Source: Clostridia bacterium
GTDB lineage: Bacteria; Bacillota; Clostridia; Lutisporales; Lutisporaceae
DNA: 9,730 bases
NCBI GenBank assembly: GCA_029256365.1
Contig: JAQSYB010000048.1
Span: forward strand, 1-9,730
Direction of reading: 5' to 3'
The position numbers and the translations under genes are program-made. Below the pieces are notes generated by a model. The model did not search any database. It was not told the origin of the DNA and saw only the letters and a list, made by a program, of their open reading frames with translations. This document shows, piece by piece, positions 1 through 6,287 of the stretch. The number at the start of each line of letters is the position of its first letter. Within the stretch, counting starts at the first letter, position 1.

Positions 1-584
1 AAGGTCAAGCCTGCAAAATGCTCTGGAGTAGCCGCTTCCCAAGTTGGCACATGAGGTGCTATCAGCCCCACGATGGCTACTCTTACCCCATCCTTCTCAA
101 TAATCTTGTACCCATTTACAAATCTAGAACCATCTTCTTTATAGATATTAGCTGCTAAGGTTGCACCATTGAAAGCAGCAATATTCTTGTTTAGAAAATC
201 CATTCCAAAGTTGAACTCATGGTTGCCTAAGTTCCAAACGTCATAGCCCATATAGTTCATAACGTTGATCATAGGATGCACTGGGTCATTGTTAAAGATT
301 TCCGCCATGTTGTCCTGTAATGTGTCACCATTGTCTACAAGGATGACATTTGGATTATTTGCCTTTTCTTGTTTCACCAGATTTTGAATCAGTGCATAGC
401 CTGCATCGTCATCTGGTGTATTGGTCGCATATTCCCAAGGAAAAATTCTACCGTGCATGTCGCTGGTGCCCAAAATTGTAACTGTCTTACTTTCTTCCGC
501 AGTTACGGGCAATACTGGTGCAAACATACTTAACACCATAATCATTGCCAAAAATAAGCTTAAACTTTTGGAGACCTTTTTCAT
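1..584 (-). CDS. 5'-nucleotidase / 2',3'-cyclic phosphodiesterase family metallophosphatase, secreted (partial, C-terminus off the left edge)
   Basis: The first 194 codons are present. Residues 1-29 form a Sec signal peptide (basic MKKVSK, hydrophobic core, likely cleavage after VTA). The calcineurin-like metallophosphatase motifs follow in order: SDMHG (41-45), DNGD (84-87) and NHEFNFG (121-127). These supply Asp, His and Asn ligands for the two-metal centre. The family hydrolyses nucleotides or 2',3'-cyclic nucleotides outside the membrane to scavenge phosphate and nucleosides. The C-terminal substrate-binding domain is not visible, so exact specificity cannot be called. There are two in-frame ATGs, at 590 and 584. 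I chose 584 because the GGGGG run at 592-596 is 7 nt from it but only 1 nt from the other. It is preceded by about 120 bp of non-coding DNA, so it is probably transcribed on its own. Family assignment is firm; substrate is inferred. Confidence 0.9.
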   Translation of the reverse strand, partial: MKKVSKSLSLFLAMIMVLSMFAPVLPVTAEESKTVTILGTSDMHGRIFPWEYATNTPDDDAGYALIQNLVKQEKANNPNVILVDNGDTLQDNMAEIFNNDPVHPMINVMNYMGYDVWNLGNHEFNFGMDFLNKNIAAFNGATLAANIYKEDGSRFVNGYKIIEKDGVRVAIVGLIAPHVPTWEAATPEHFAGLT

Positions 585-640
585 TTTCATACCCCCACAA
601 TGTTTATTTAGTGTAGTGTCCTACAATAGCTTATTCGACT

Positions 641-668
641 TTTGGCAAATATATACAAGTTTGTCAAA
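641..668. repeat. Pair of TTTGNCAAA palindromes upstream of the nucleotidase gene
   Basis: Two 9-bp palindromes, TTTGGCAAA (641-649) and TTTGTCAAA (660-668), have centres 19 bp apart, close to two helical turns. They lie 57-84 bp upstream of the nucleotidase start. The arrangement would suit a dimeric repressor binding twice on one DNA face, but no promoter of good quality could be fixed around them and chance is possible in AT-rich DNA. Confidence 0.25.
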
Positions 669-710
669 TATCTTGTCTTGTTATTTTTTTAATAACCCTC
701 TCTATCTCTA

Positions 711-1856
711 TTATCCGAATAGCTTTTCATGAAGCCAATGCTTCTTAATATCAACTGCTTTAATTGGGCACAGTTCATGACAGCAGAAGCATCTGATGCA
801 TTTATCCAAATCAGGTATGGGCTTGCCATTTACCATCTTTATAATATCCGGCGGACAGCTTCTTTTGCAGTCTCCGCAGCCTACACATATTGCGTGATCA
901 AAAACAGGCTGAGGTCTAAAGGTGTTGGATACAAACTTCTCCATAAACTTAGGCACCCTGCCGCCAACAAAGTTCACATTGATAGAGGTTGGAAGCTGAA
1001 AGGGCTCTACATTGATTTCATTCATAGGGACTCCTGTCATTTCAAACTGCTTCATGTCCGTTGTTGATAATCCTCTTTTTTCCGCAGCGACGATGGTAGG
1101 TATCAGCTCATGACTAATCCCTGCCACCTTTGATGCTGCAACATCCAAAGCATAAGGATTTGTGGATGCCATAACAAGTCCAACATGCTTCTTCATTCCA
1201 GCAGATGGGCCGTCGCCTTCCATGCCATCAATGGCATCGATGATTGAAATCAATGGATTTACATACTCACAAATATCCACCAAATGCTCTGCAAAATTTG
1301 CTGTGTTATTCATTTTAAAATGATATTCAGCCTTTGTAATACCTGGTATTACCCCAAACAAATTCTTCACAGCTCCAGTGTATGTCATCATCCCATGGGT
1401 TTTAAGCTTAGCAGCCGATATGACAAAGTCAACGTCATGGGCAACCTTAATAATTTGCATGGTTTTCAATAGCTTCGCTTTATCATTGTGCACTTCTATT
1501 ACAGAGGTATCATAATTCAGCTCGCAGCCTGTATTTTCAGCAACTGCATTCATTCCTCCTGCTTTGTATACACCCTTTAAATTCCACTCATTAAAGGGCC
1601 CCCCTGGACTATCTCCTATAATGGGCTTACAGCCCAATTCCAATAAGTATCTTACGATGGCTTCTACAACAGCTGGATGTGTGGTTACTGCTTCTTCCGG
1701 GTTTTTGCGCATTAAAAGATTGGTTTTTACCAGTACCTTTGCCCCTTCAAACAGTTTTTCCTTCACTTCGGGCATTGCTTCAAAGCACTCTTTCACTGCT
1801 TGTTCAACCTTAATATAATCATAATCAGGACATTTCGATATATGTACTTTATTCAT
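711..1856 (-). CDS. DUF362 domain protein with C-terminal 2x[4Fe-4S] ferredoxin domain
   Basis: 381 aa. The start at 1856 is fixed by GGAGG six bases upstream; an in-frame extension to 1919 reads through the preceding hairpin and is rejected. Residues 1 to about 310 are the DUF362 domain, with conserved blocks VKTN (43-46), THP (59-61), GDSPGG (81-86), KLKTH (150-154), GAVKNLFG (161-168) and DAIDGMEGDGP (207-217). Residues 320-372 form a bacterial-type ferredoxin with two CxxCxxCxxxC sites: C324/C327/C330/C334 and C353/C356/C359/C363, plus an extra C358. The two sites should hold two [4Fe-4S] clusters. No signal peptide is seen, so it is a cytoplasmic iron-sulfur protein of unknown reaction, presumably taking part in electron transfer. 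It follows the spore photoproduct lyase gene by 71 bp, but a hairpin lies between them. Domain calls are firm; function is unknown. Confidence 0.9.
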   Translation of the reverse strand: MNKVHISKCPDYDYIKVEQAVKECFEAMPEVKEKLFEGAKVLVKTNLLMRKNPEEAVTTHPAVVEAIVRYLLELGCKPIIGDSPGGPFNEWNLKGVYKAGGMNAVAENTGCELNYDTSVIEVHNDKAKLLKTMQIIKVAHDVDFVISAAKLKTHGMMTYTGAVKNLFGVIPGITKAEYHFKMNNTANFAEHLVDICEYVNPLISIIDAIDGMEGDGPSAGMKKHVGLVMASTNPYALDVAASKVAGISHELIPTIVAAEKRGLSTTDMKQFEMTGVPMNEINVEPFQLPTSINVNFVGGRVPKFMEKFVSNTFRPQPVFDHAICVGCGDCKRSCPPDIIKMVNGKPIPDLDKCIRCFCCHELCPIKAVDIKKHWLHEKLFG

Positions 1857-1878
1857 TTTATACCTCCAAAATAAACTT

Positions 1879-1908
1879 AAGAAGCTTGAATGAATACTCA
1901 AGCTTCTT
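1879..1908 (-). terminator. Hairpin between the lyase and DUF362 genes, likely terminator
   Basis: Perfect 11-bp inverted repeat: AAGAAGCTTGA (1879-1889) and TCAAGCTTCTT (1898-1908), with an 8-nt loop. It lies 20 nt after the lyase stop codon. On the minus strand it is followed by an interrupted T-rich stretch (AAGTTTATTTT), so it is a moderate intrinsic terminator that may allow read-through into the DUF362 gene. Confidence 0.6.
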
Positions 1909-1927
1909 TGATTATACAATAATATAT

Positions 1928-2950
1928 TTAAATTATATAGTCGATTGCTGACTTTGGAAATATCTCAACCAATCTATTTTTGAAGAAATCCCCCATGTCA
2001 GCCAGCTGCTCCTTTTCATATACATATTTTCCATAGCCAAACTGTCCATACTTGAATTTTCTCTGCTCCTCATCCATGGGAAGATCGTTATCTGGAAATA
2101 CCTGATTGATATTCTGCTTTGCCTTGGCAGTAAATCGGTGAGATATGATTTCAAAATGTATCTCCTTGCTGCTTTGTGCCGCCAGCTGCTTATCTAATTC
2201 CAACAGCATTTGCTCATATTCCTGTTTCCAATTATCAAATAACATAACCGGTGCAATGATAAAACCAATGGGATAGCCGCTGTCAATTATTTTATGTGCT
2301 GCACCAATTCTATCTGCTAGGCTTGGCGTTTTGTGTTCATACTTCCGAATGACAGAGTCAGCATTTATACTAAATCGTATCATGGTATGTCCATTGTGCT
2401 TTGCATCTAGCAGTCCATCTACATCTGTAAATTTGGTAACAAATCGAAACCTGCCCAATTCCTGTTGACCAAAGAACTCGATGGTTTTTCGCAAGGAACC
2501 AGTATAGGGTTCAACGGGAATGGGATCTGATGTTGCTGCACCTTCGAAAAAGGTGATCTCTGGCTGTCTTTCACCTATATATTTCGCGCACTGCTCCAAT
2601 ACTTCATCCACATTTACGTATACTCTCACATAGGGCTTCTTGCCCAGCTGCGTATTGAGATAGCAATAGGTGCACATTCCTGAACAACCTGTAACCAACG
2701 GCAGCTGATAATGTGCCGAAGGTTTGCAGGTTTCATATTTCAAGGTACGCCTCAACCCAACCACCAAGGTATTCTTTCCTTCGCCAAAGGCTTGCGCAGC
2801 TGTGGCTCCTGGTATTCCTGTAACCCTGTTATGGGATTTCAGCATAGATATCTCGACTTGTTTGCTCTTAAATTCATCAAACAGCTTTCTACCCAAAGGG
2901 TAGTTTAGGGCTTCCGGTTCAAACATGACTCTTTTCGGTTCAAAGGGCAC
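1928..2950 (-). CDS. splB: Spore photoproduct lyase (radical SAM DNA repair enzyme), catalytic Cys replaced by Ala
   Basis: 340 aa from the GTG start at 2950; the in-frame ATG at 3028 would add 26 residues. The enzyme reverses the UV thymine dimer of dormant spores (5-thyminyl-5,6-dihydrothymine) during germination, using S-adenosylmethionine and a [4Fe-4S] cluster. The cluster motif C-x3-C-x2-C is at residues 89/93/96 (115/119/122 in the long form). Tyrosines on either side of the last cysteine match the radical-relay pair Y97/Y99 of the Bacillus subtilis enzyme. Other conserved stretches are TLVVGLRRTLK, KPSAHYQLP, RFVTKF, RFSINADS and the C-terminal YGKYVY. In the block FEGAATSD the second Ala before TSD, residue 139, is codon GCA and occupies the place of catalytic Cys141 of the Bacillus enzyme (recalled FEAACTSD). 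GTG is preferred because AGGAG is 8 nt upstream, the resulting N-terminus MPFEP matches the Bacillus one (MQNPFVP), and the length matches the roughly 342-aa family. Family is certain; full activity is not. Confidence 0.93.
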   Translation of the reverse strand: MPFEPKRVMFEPEALNYPLGRKLFDEFKSKQVEISMLKSHNRVTGIPGATAAQAFGEGKNTLVVGLRRTLKYETCKPSAHYQLPLVTGCSGMCTYCYLNTQLGKKPYVRVYVNVDEVLEQCAKYIGERQPEITFFEGAATSDPIPVEPYTGSLRKTIEFFGQQELGRFRFVTKFTDVDGLLDAKHNGHTMIRFSINADSVIRKYEHKTPSLADRIGAAHKIIDSGYPIGFIIAPVMLFDNWKQEYEQMLLELDKQLAAQSSKEIHFEIISHRFTAKAKQNINQVFPDNDLPMDEEQRKFKYGQFGYGKYVYEKEQLADMGDFFKNRLVEIFPKSAIDYII

Positions 2951-2988
2951 AATATCCACTCCTTTCGGTTCATATGGATATTGTGCCC
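2945..2988 (-). promoter_or_regulatory. Perfect 14-bp hairpin enclosing the lyase Shine-Dalgarno and start codon
   Basis: GGGCACAATATCCA (2945-2958) and TGGATATTGTGCCC (2975-2988) are exact reverse complements around a 16-nt loop. On the minus strand the loop carries AGGAG (2959-2963) and the downstream arm carries the GTG start (2948-2950). In the mRNA the start codon would be buried in the stem and the Shine-Dalgarno exposed in the loop. This arrangement is typical of translational control elements. There is no T-run after it, so it is not an intrinsic terminator. The structure is seen directly; the regulatory role is inferred. Confidence 0.6.
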
Positions 2989-3000
2989 AAAATTTTATAT

Positions 3001-3030
3001 TTACATGGTTATTTTGGTGAATCATCATTC
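3001..3030 (-). promoter_or_regulatory. Candidate sigma-G-type promoter for the lyase gene
   Basis: On the minus strand GAATG (3030-3026) fits the forespore sigma-G -35 pattern GHATR. Exactly 18 bp later CATGTAA (3007-3001) fits the -10 pattern CATNNTA except for one base. Transcription would begin near 2994, just before the 14-bp hairpin and downstream of the ATG at 3028, leaving the GTG at 2950 as the start. B. subtilis spl is known to be under sigma G, which makes this plausible, but the match is short. Confidence 0.4.
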
Positions 3031-3040
3031 TGATGATTTC

Positions 3041-3922
3041 CTATTTGCTAAGGATGACCTCACTAACCACTGGATAATGATCTGAAGCTTCTGATTCCAA
3101 TACATCATAGGCTTTAACCTCCATATTGGGTGAAACAAATATATAGTCTATGCGCTCTTCTACTTCCTTTTCTATAAAAGTGCTCTGATGCTGCTTTTCA
3201 CTTCCATCGGCGCTGTCCTTCATATGCGCAGTTATCTTCGTCAGCTTATCCGCATTGCTGTTCATATCACCCATCAGCAAATATTCCAGCTTTTCCTCTG
3301 AAATCATATGAATGATGTGCTCTACTTGTCCTTTGCGCTCGGATTCATTGAGCCCAAGATGTGTATTGTACACAGCCACCATAAGACCATCCACATTTAT
3401 TACAGTTCTCAAGACTGTACGCCGCTCCTTAAAGGAAGGCAGCTCATAGGCCATATACTCCTCAATGGGGTATCTGCTCAATATTCCATTGCCGTATTCT
3501 CCATTTAGTACATTTACACTTTTTCCATAGGAAAAATTCATATTGGTCTTCTCTGAAAGCTGCTTTATTTGATCCTGAAATACCGTTCGAATGGAATGTC
3601 GTTCTACTTCCTGCAAGGCAATGATTCCTGCATTGCTATCATTTATAACCTCTGCCACAGCATTTAAATCAAGTCTGCCATTCCTTCCAATGCCTCTGTG
3701 TATATTGTAGGTCATAAGCTTTAATTTTACTTCCTGTTCTCTTCTCTCCAAGGTATCACCTCTCGAAAGGGGTTTCATCTGTATATTGGCAACTTGATTG
3801 TCACTGCTATAAGCAAAAACATCTTGCTCCGCTGCTTTGGTTAGCATGTTGAAATAACCGGTACCGCTGGTTAAACAAATCAGAAATATCAATGCTGCTG
3901 TAACAAAAGCCGTTGCCTTCAT
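3041..3922 (-). CDS. Endonuclease/exonuclease/phosphatase (EEP) fold protein, membrane-anchored or secreted
   Basis: 293 aa. The start at 3922 is set by AGGAG 7 nt upstream; a 10-residue longer frame is rejected. Residues 4-20 are hydrophobic after a single Lys, giving a signal peptide or anchor, so the enzyme should act outside the membrane. All catalytic blocks of the Mg-dependent EEP (DNase I-like) fold are present: TYNIHRG with N73, LQEVER with E105, YNTHLG with H188, GDMNS with D219 and N221, RIDYIF with D259, and SDHYP with D281/H282. The family covers nucleases, inositol-phosphate and lipid phosphatases, so the substrate is open. An extracellular location makes an intracellular DNA repair role unlikely despite the neighbouring lyase, whose long-form start lies only 12 nt after this stop codon. 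Fold assignment is firm; substrate is unknown. Confidence 0.9.
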   Translation of the reverse strand: MKATAFVTAALIFLICLTSGTGYFNMLTKAAEQDVFAYSSDNQVANIQMKPLSRGDTLERREQEVKLKLMTYNIHRGIGRNGRLDLNAVAEVINDSNAGIIALQEVERHSIRTVFQDQIKQLSEKTNMNFSYGKSVNVLNGEYGNGILSRYPIEEYMAYELPSFKERRTVLRTVINVDGLMVAVYNTHLGLNESERKGQVEHIIHMISEEKLEYLLMGDMNSNADKLTKITAHMKDSADGSEKQHQSTFIEKEVEERIDYIFVSPNMEVKAYDVLESEASDHYPVVSEVILSK

Positions 3923-4020
3923 ATTGTCACTCCTTGCATAAATAATATACAATCATGTTAACATAATTCCGAATCGGCTTGTACAAAATATTCTAAATTT
4001 AATATGAATTTAATACAAAT

Positions 4021-4048
4021 AAAAAGCATGTTGGAAAACATGCTTTTT
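4021..4048 (-). terminator. Intrinsic terminator of the HAD phosphatase gene
   Basis: Perfect 12-bp stem: AAAAAGCATGTT (4021-4032) and AACATGCTTTTT (4037-4048), with a 4-nt loop, ending in a T-run on the minus strand. It begins 4 nt after the HAD stop codon, so the HAD gene is a single-gene unit on its 3' side. Confidence 0.88.
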
Positions 4049-4052
4049 AAAA

Positions 4053-4880
4053 TTATTCTAATATGAATTTTTCAACCACAAGTCCAACACCATCATCCAA
4101 ATAATCTGCAGTGACATAATCTGCCTTGTCCTTCAGACATTGCTCTGCATTGCCCATGGCTACACCAAGTCCAGCGTATTCTATCATGCTGATATCATTT
4201 TCATTGTCACCAATGGTAATAATTTCTGATTGATCAACACAATACATTTCAGCCAAGGTTGCTACAGCATTGCCTTTTGAAACATCCTTGTTCATGACCT
4301 CTATATTATCTGGCAGTGACTTGCTTACCGTCACAATACCGGTTTTTAATACTTCTTCTCTTATATATTGCAGCTTGCTCTCATCTTCATCTACTACAAC
4401 AGCTTTAAAAATTTCACTTTTTTCAAATTCTGTCATGTCCTCAAAACGATCTAATAATTTAATTTTTACTTGATCTTTCTCTGCCATATATTTATTCCAT
4501 TCCGTATAGCGGGTAGATACATTGATTAATCTTTCTGTAAATATGGTATCCTTGCTAAAGAAATGGCAGTATAGCCCGGTTTCCCGTGTCAGTCTGATCA
4601 TTTCATCTATGGCCTTATCAGGAAGCAAGCATTGATACAGTGTGTTATCTGTATCTTCGTCTCTTATGATTGCGCCATTGCTGGCGATGATTGGTGTGGA
4701 TATTCCCAAAAGCTTGGCATAGTATAGAGCGGATGTATATATTCTGCCAGTTGCAACTACAACATGAATCCCCTTATCCATAGCTGCCTTCAACGCATTT
4801 TTGTTTCTCTCACTAATCGTTTTTTCTTTATTTAACAAAGTGTAATCCATATCAGTAACAATCATTTTGTATTTAGCCAT
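4053..4880 (-). CDS. Cof-type HAD-superfamily phosphatase (class IIB)
   Basis: 275 aa, starting at 4880 with GAGGAG 10 nt upstream; a 21-residue extension to 4943 overlaps the promoter region and is rejected. The four haloacid dehalogenase motifs are complete: DMDYT (10-14, nucleophile D10 and acid/base D12), VATGR (42-46, T44), the lysine of DVSKGN (K202), and GDNEND (224-229). A large cap domain between motifs II and III and the final GVAMGNA block are typical of the Cof/YidA subfamily. Members dephosphorylate sugar phosphates, flavin or pyridoxal phosphates in the cytoplasm with Mg2+, usually with broad specificity, so the substrate cannot be named. It sits alone between two terminators and has its own -10-like box upstream. 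Confidence 0.93.
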   Translation of the reverse strand: MAKYKMIVTDMDYTLLNKEKTISERNKNALKAAMDKGIHVVVATGRIYTSALYYAKLLGISTPIIASNGAIIRDEDTDNTLYQCLLPDKAIDEMIRLTRETGLYCHFFSKDTIFTERLINVSTRYTEWNKYMAEKDQVKIKLLDRFEDMTEFEKSEIFKAVVVDEDESKLQYIREEVLKTGIVTVSKSLPDNIEVMNKDVSKGNAVATLAEMYCVDQSEIITIGDNENDISMIEYAGLGVAMGNAEQCLKDKADYVTADYLDDGVGLVVEKFILE

Positions 4881-4913
4881 TTGCAAAACACTCCTCTTAT
4901 CATCTATAAGTCT

Positions 4914-4919
4914 ATTATA
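4914..4919 (-). promoter_or_regulatory. Probable -10 box of the HAD phosphatase gene
   Basis: A perfect TATAAT (4919-4914 on the minus strand) lies 33 nt before the ATG at 4880, in the short gap after the sigma-operon terminator. The -35 region at the right spacing (TGGCTC) is poor, so only the -10 is supported. Confidence 0.4.
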
Positions 4920-4953
4920 CCCCTTGAAATTTATAAGAGCCATTAAAAATAAA

Positions 4954-4987
4954 AAATCGCCTGTGATTTTTTCATCACAGACGATTT
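4954..4987 (-). terminator. Intrinsic terminator of the sigma factor operon
   Basis: A 14-bp stem, 4954-4967 with 4974-4987, has one G-U pair and a 6-nt loop. On the minus strand it is followed by a long T-run (TTTTTTATTTTT). It starts 11 nt after the stop of the third operon gene. Its core CTGTGAT/ATCACAG is shared with the tRNA terminator at 9512-9542. Confidence 0.92.
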
Positions 4988-4998
4988 CATTGCTAAGC

Positions 4999-5763
4999 TT
5001 ATTTGTCCACTTCTTTTATTTGAATCCCGATTCCCCCAGCACCTTCATTCTCCATGGCCTTTTCAAGCAGGCTTACTAGATTTCCTCCTTCAATATCTGC
5101 TGGTGTAACCCCATATACCATGACAGATGTGCCTTCCGTTTCTGCATACAAGCCGTATAAGCTAAACTTGCAGCCATTGTCTACAAATGCTTTGTGCGCA
5201 TTAATCAAAACCTTTGCTATGCCCTCAAGGGAGCTGTCAATTGAATCAAGTCCAATAGTAACCTCCGTTCGAACAGGCAGGGATTTATCAAATTTCATAT
5301 CCAATTCTAATCCAGTATTGCTATTGGCATACTGATCCTTATCAACCATTACCGTTGTAGTATTGTTTTCATAGCCAAGCTCATTGATTATCTCTTTTGC
5401 CAGCTTAGAATATTCAGTAGAAAGTCTCTGCATGGTATTATACATTCCTAAAACATAGTCTTTGTAATCATCTCGCTGAACCTTACCCTGGCTGTAGTAA
5501 ATCGCAAACTTTGTATCAATGCTCGTTTTCGATTCGGCCATTGCCATATAGCCAGTCGTTTTAAAACTATACTTGGCTTTATCAACTTCAAGGTCTAGAT
5601 GGGAATAATTCTGATTCACATATTGTTTGATTGCGTTGTTTGCCAGCATTGCAGAAATTGGATTGCCAAGAAAAGCGTTTGTAATATATAGCATACTACC
5701 GATCAGCACAAAGGCTATTATTCCAGCAAGTATTTTTAAAGCCTGTTTTGTTGTATTTTTCAT
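4999..5763 (-). CDS. Membrane-anchored protein resembling the YfjL-like family, third gene of the ECF sigma operon
   Basis: 254 aa, start at 5763 with GGAGG 6 nt upstream. Residues 9-30 are a single hydrophobic segment after a basic N-terminus. The remaining ~224 residues are hydrophilic, so most of the protein should sit outside the membrane. The stretch right after the anchor (GNPISAML, then ANNAIKQYVNQNY and YSFKTTGY) recalls the N-terminal domain of YfjL-like proteins of Firmicutes, but that is from memory. There are no catalytic motifs that I can recognise. Its ATG overlaps the TGA of the anti-sigma gene by ATGA, so it is probably translationally coupled. It may be a sensor or an effector of the sigma/anti-sigma pair. 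The terminator follows directly. Gene is certain; role is inferred from context only. Confidence 0.8.
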   Translation of the reverse strand: MKNTTKQALKILAGIIAFVLIGSMLYITNAFLGNPISAMLANNAIKQYVNQNYSHLDLEVDKAKYSFKTTGYMAMAESKTSIDTKFAIYYSQGKVQRDDYKDYVLGMYNTMQRLSTEYSKLAKEIINELGYENNTTTVMVDKDQYANSNTGLELDMKFDKSLPVRTEVTIGLDSIDSSLEGIAKVLINAHKAFVDNGCKFSLYGLYAETEGTSVMVYGVTPADIEGGNLVSLLEKAMENEGAGGIGIQIKEVDK

Positions 5764-6287
5764 TGTGTTCCTCCTTCTTTCCCAAATGCAAATATAAGAA
5801 GCTTTGCAATGATTACACCCAATAGGACCAAAATAGAGTATATGACACTGAAGTAGATTCTAGGATATGTCAAATCCCAAGTATAGGCATCTGAGGCTGT
5901 GCCAATCAAATAAGTCATTGCAAAAATCAATATGGGAGCCAAATACCACTTCTTTTTAAATGTATAAAGAGAAATTCCCCCAACAAGAGGCATGATGATA
6001 AAGTTATAAAACATACCCATGGAATTTGAGAGAGCAACTCCTACAATCGCACCAACCATCAAGTTAATAAATCGCGCAATCATTACACTGCGTTTGATGG
6101 CAGAAACGATCTTTTCATCCTTTGTTGTCAATTGTTCAAGCTGAACTGCTTCAAAGGTCTCAAATTCAGCTCTACAGCCTTCACAATTTTCAATATGCTC
6201 CATCACTATTTTTGTGCTATCATCACTTGCAATACCATCCCTTACCAAAGGTATTAAATCTGATATCAAATTGCAAGAAATATTCAT
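5760..6287 (-). CDS. Anti-sigma factor with N-terminal zinc finger and four membrane segments
   Basis: 175 aa. The start at 6287 has GGAGG 7 nt upstream; a 12-residue longer frame is rejected. The N-terminal cytoplasmic part carries the zinc-finger anti-sigma signature: C5, then H31-x3-C35-x2-C38 (HIENCEGC). In this family it folds around the ECF sigma factor and holds it inactive. From residue 72 the protein is hydrophobic, with about four segments (72-88, 91-110, 113-130, 144-168). That is more than the usual single pass. The start overlaps the sigma gene stop by ATGA, and its own stop overlaps the next start in the same way, so the three proteins should be made in fixed ratio. The signal sensed cannot be read from sequence. 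Assignment is well supported by the motif and by position directly after the sigma gene. Confidence 0.9.
   Translation of the reverse strand: MNISCNLISDLIPLVRDGIASDDSTKIVMEHIENCEGCRAEFETFEAVQLEQLTTKDEKIVSAIKRSVMIARFINLMVGAIVGVALSNSMGMFYNFIIMPLVGGISLYTFKKKWYLAPILIFAMTYLIGTASDAYTWDLTYPRIYFSVIYSILVLLGVIIAKLLIFAFGKEGGTQ

Noticed and set aside
680..696. GTTATT/AATAAC hairpin after the DUF362 gene as its terminator
   Set aside because: Only six AT-rich pairs, and the T-run lies in the loop of the opposite strand, not after the stem on the minus strand.
2951..3028. N-terminal extension of the lyase from ATG at 3028
   Set aside because: Its Shine-Dalgarno is weak (AGGA at 10 nt), the 26 extra residues have no counterpart in the recalled Bacillus enzyme, and they fall on the candidate promoter and hairpin. 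The GTG at 2950 has a far better site.
3041..3922. Lipobox around Cys16 of the EEP protein
   Set aside because: The residues before the Cys (FLIC) do not fit the lipobox small-residue rule at -1, so a lipoprotein call is not supported.
3955..3964. Palindrome ATGTTAACAT upstream of the EEP gene, and GTTAGCTAAC at 8125-8134
   Set aside because: Single 10-bp AT-rich palindromes without a partner site or known consensus; expected by chance.
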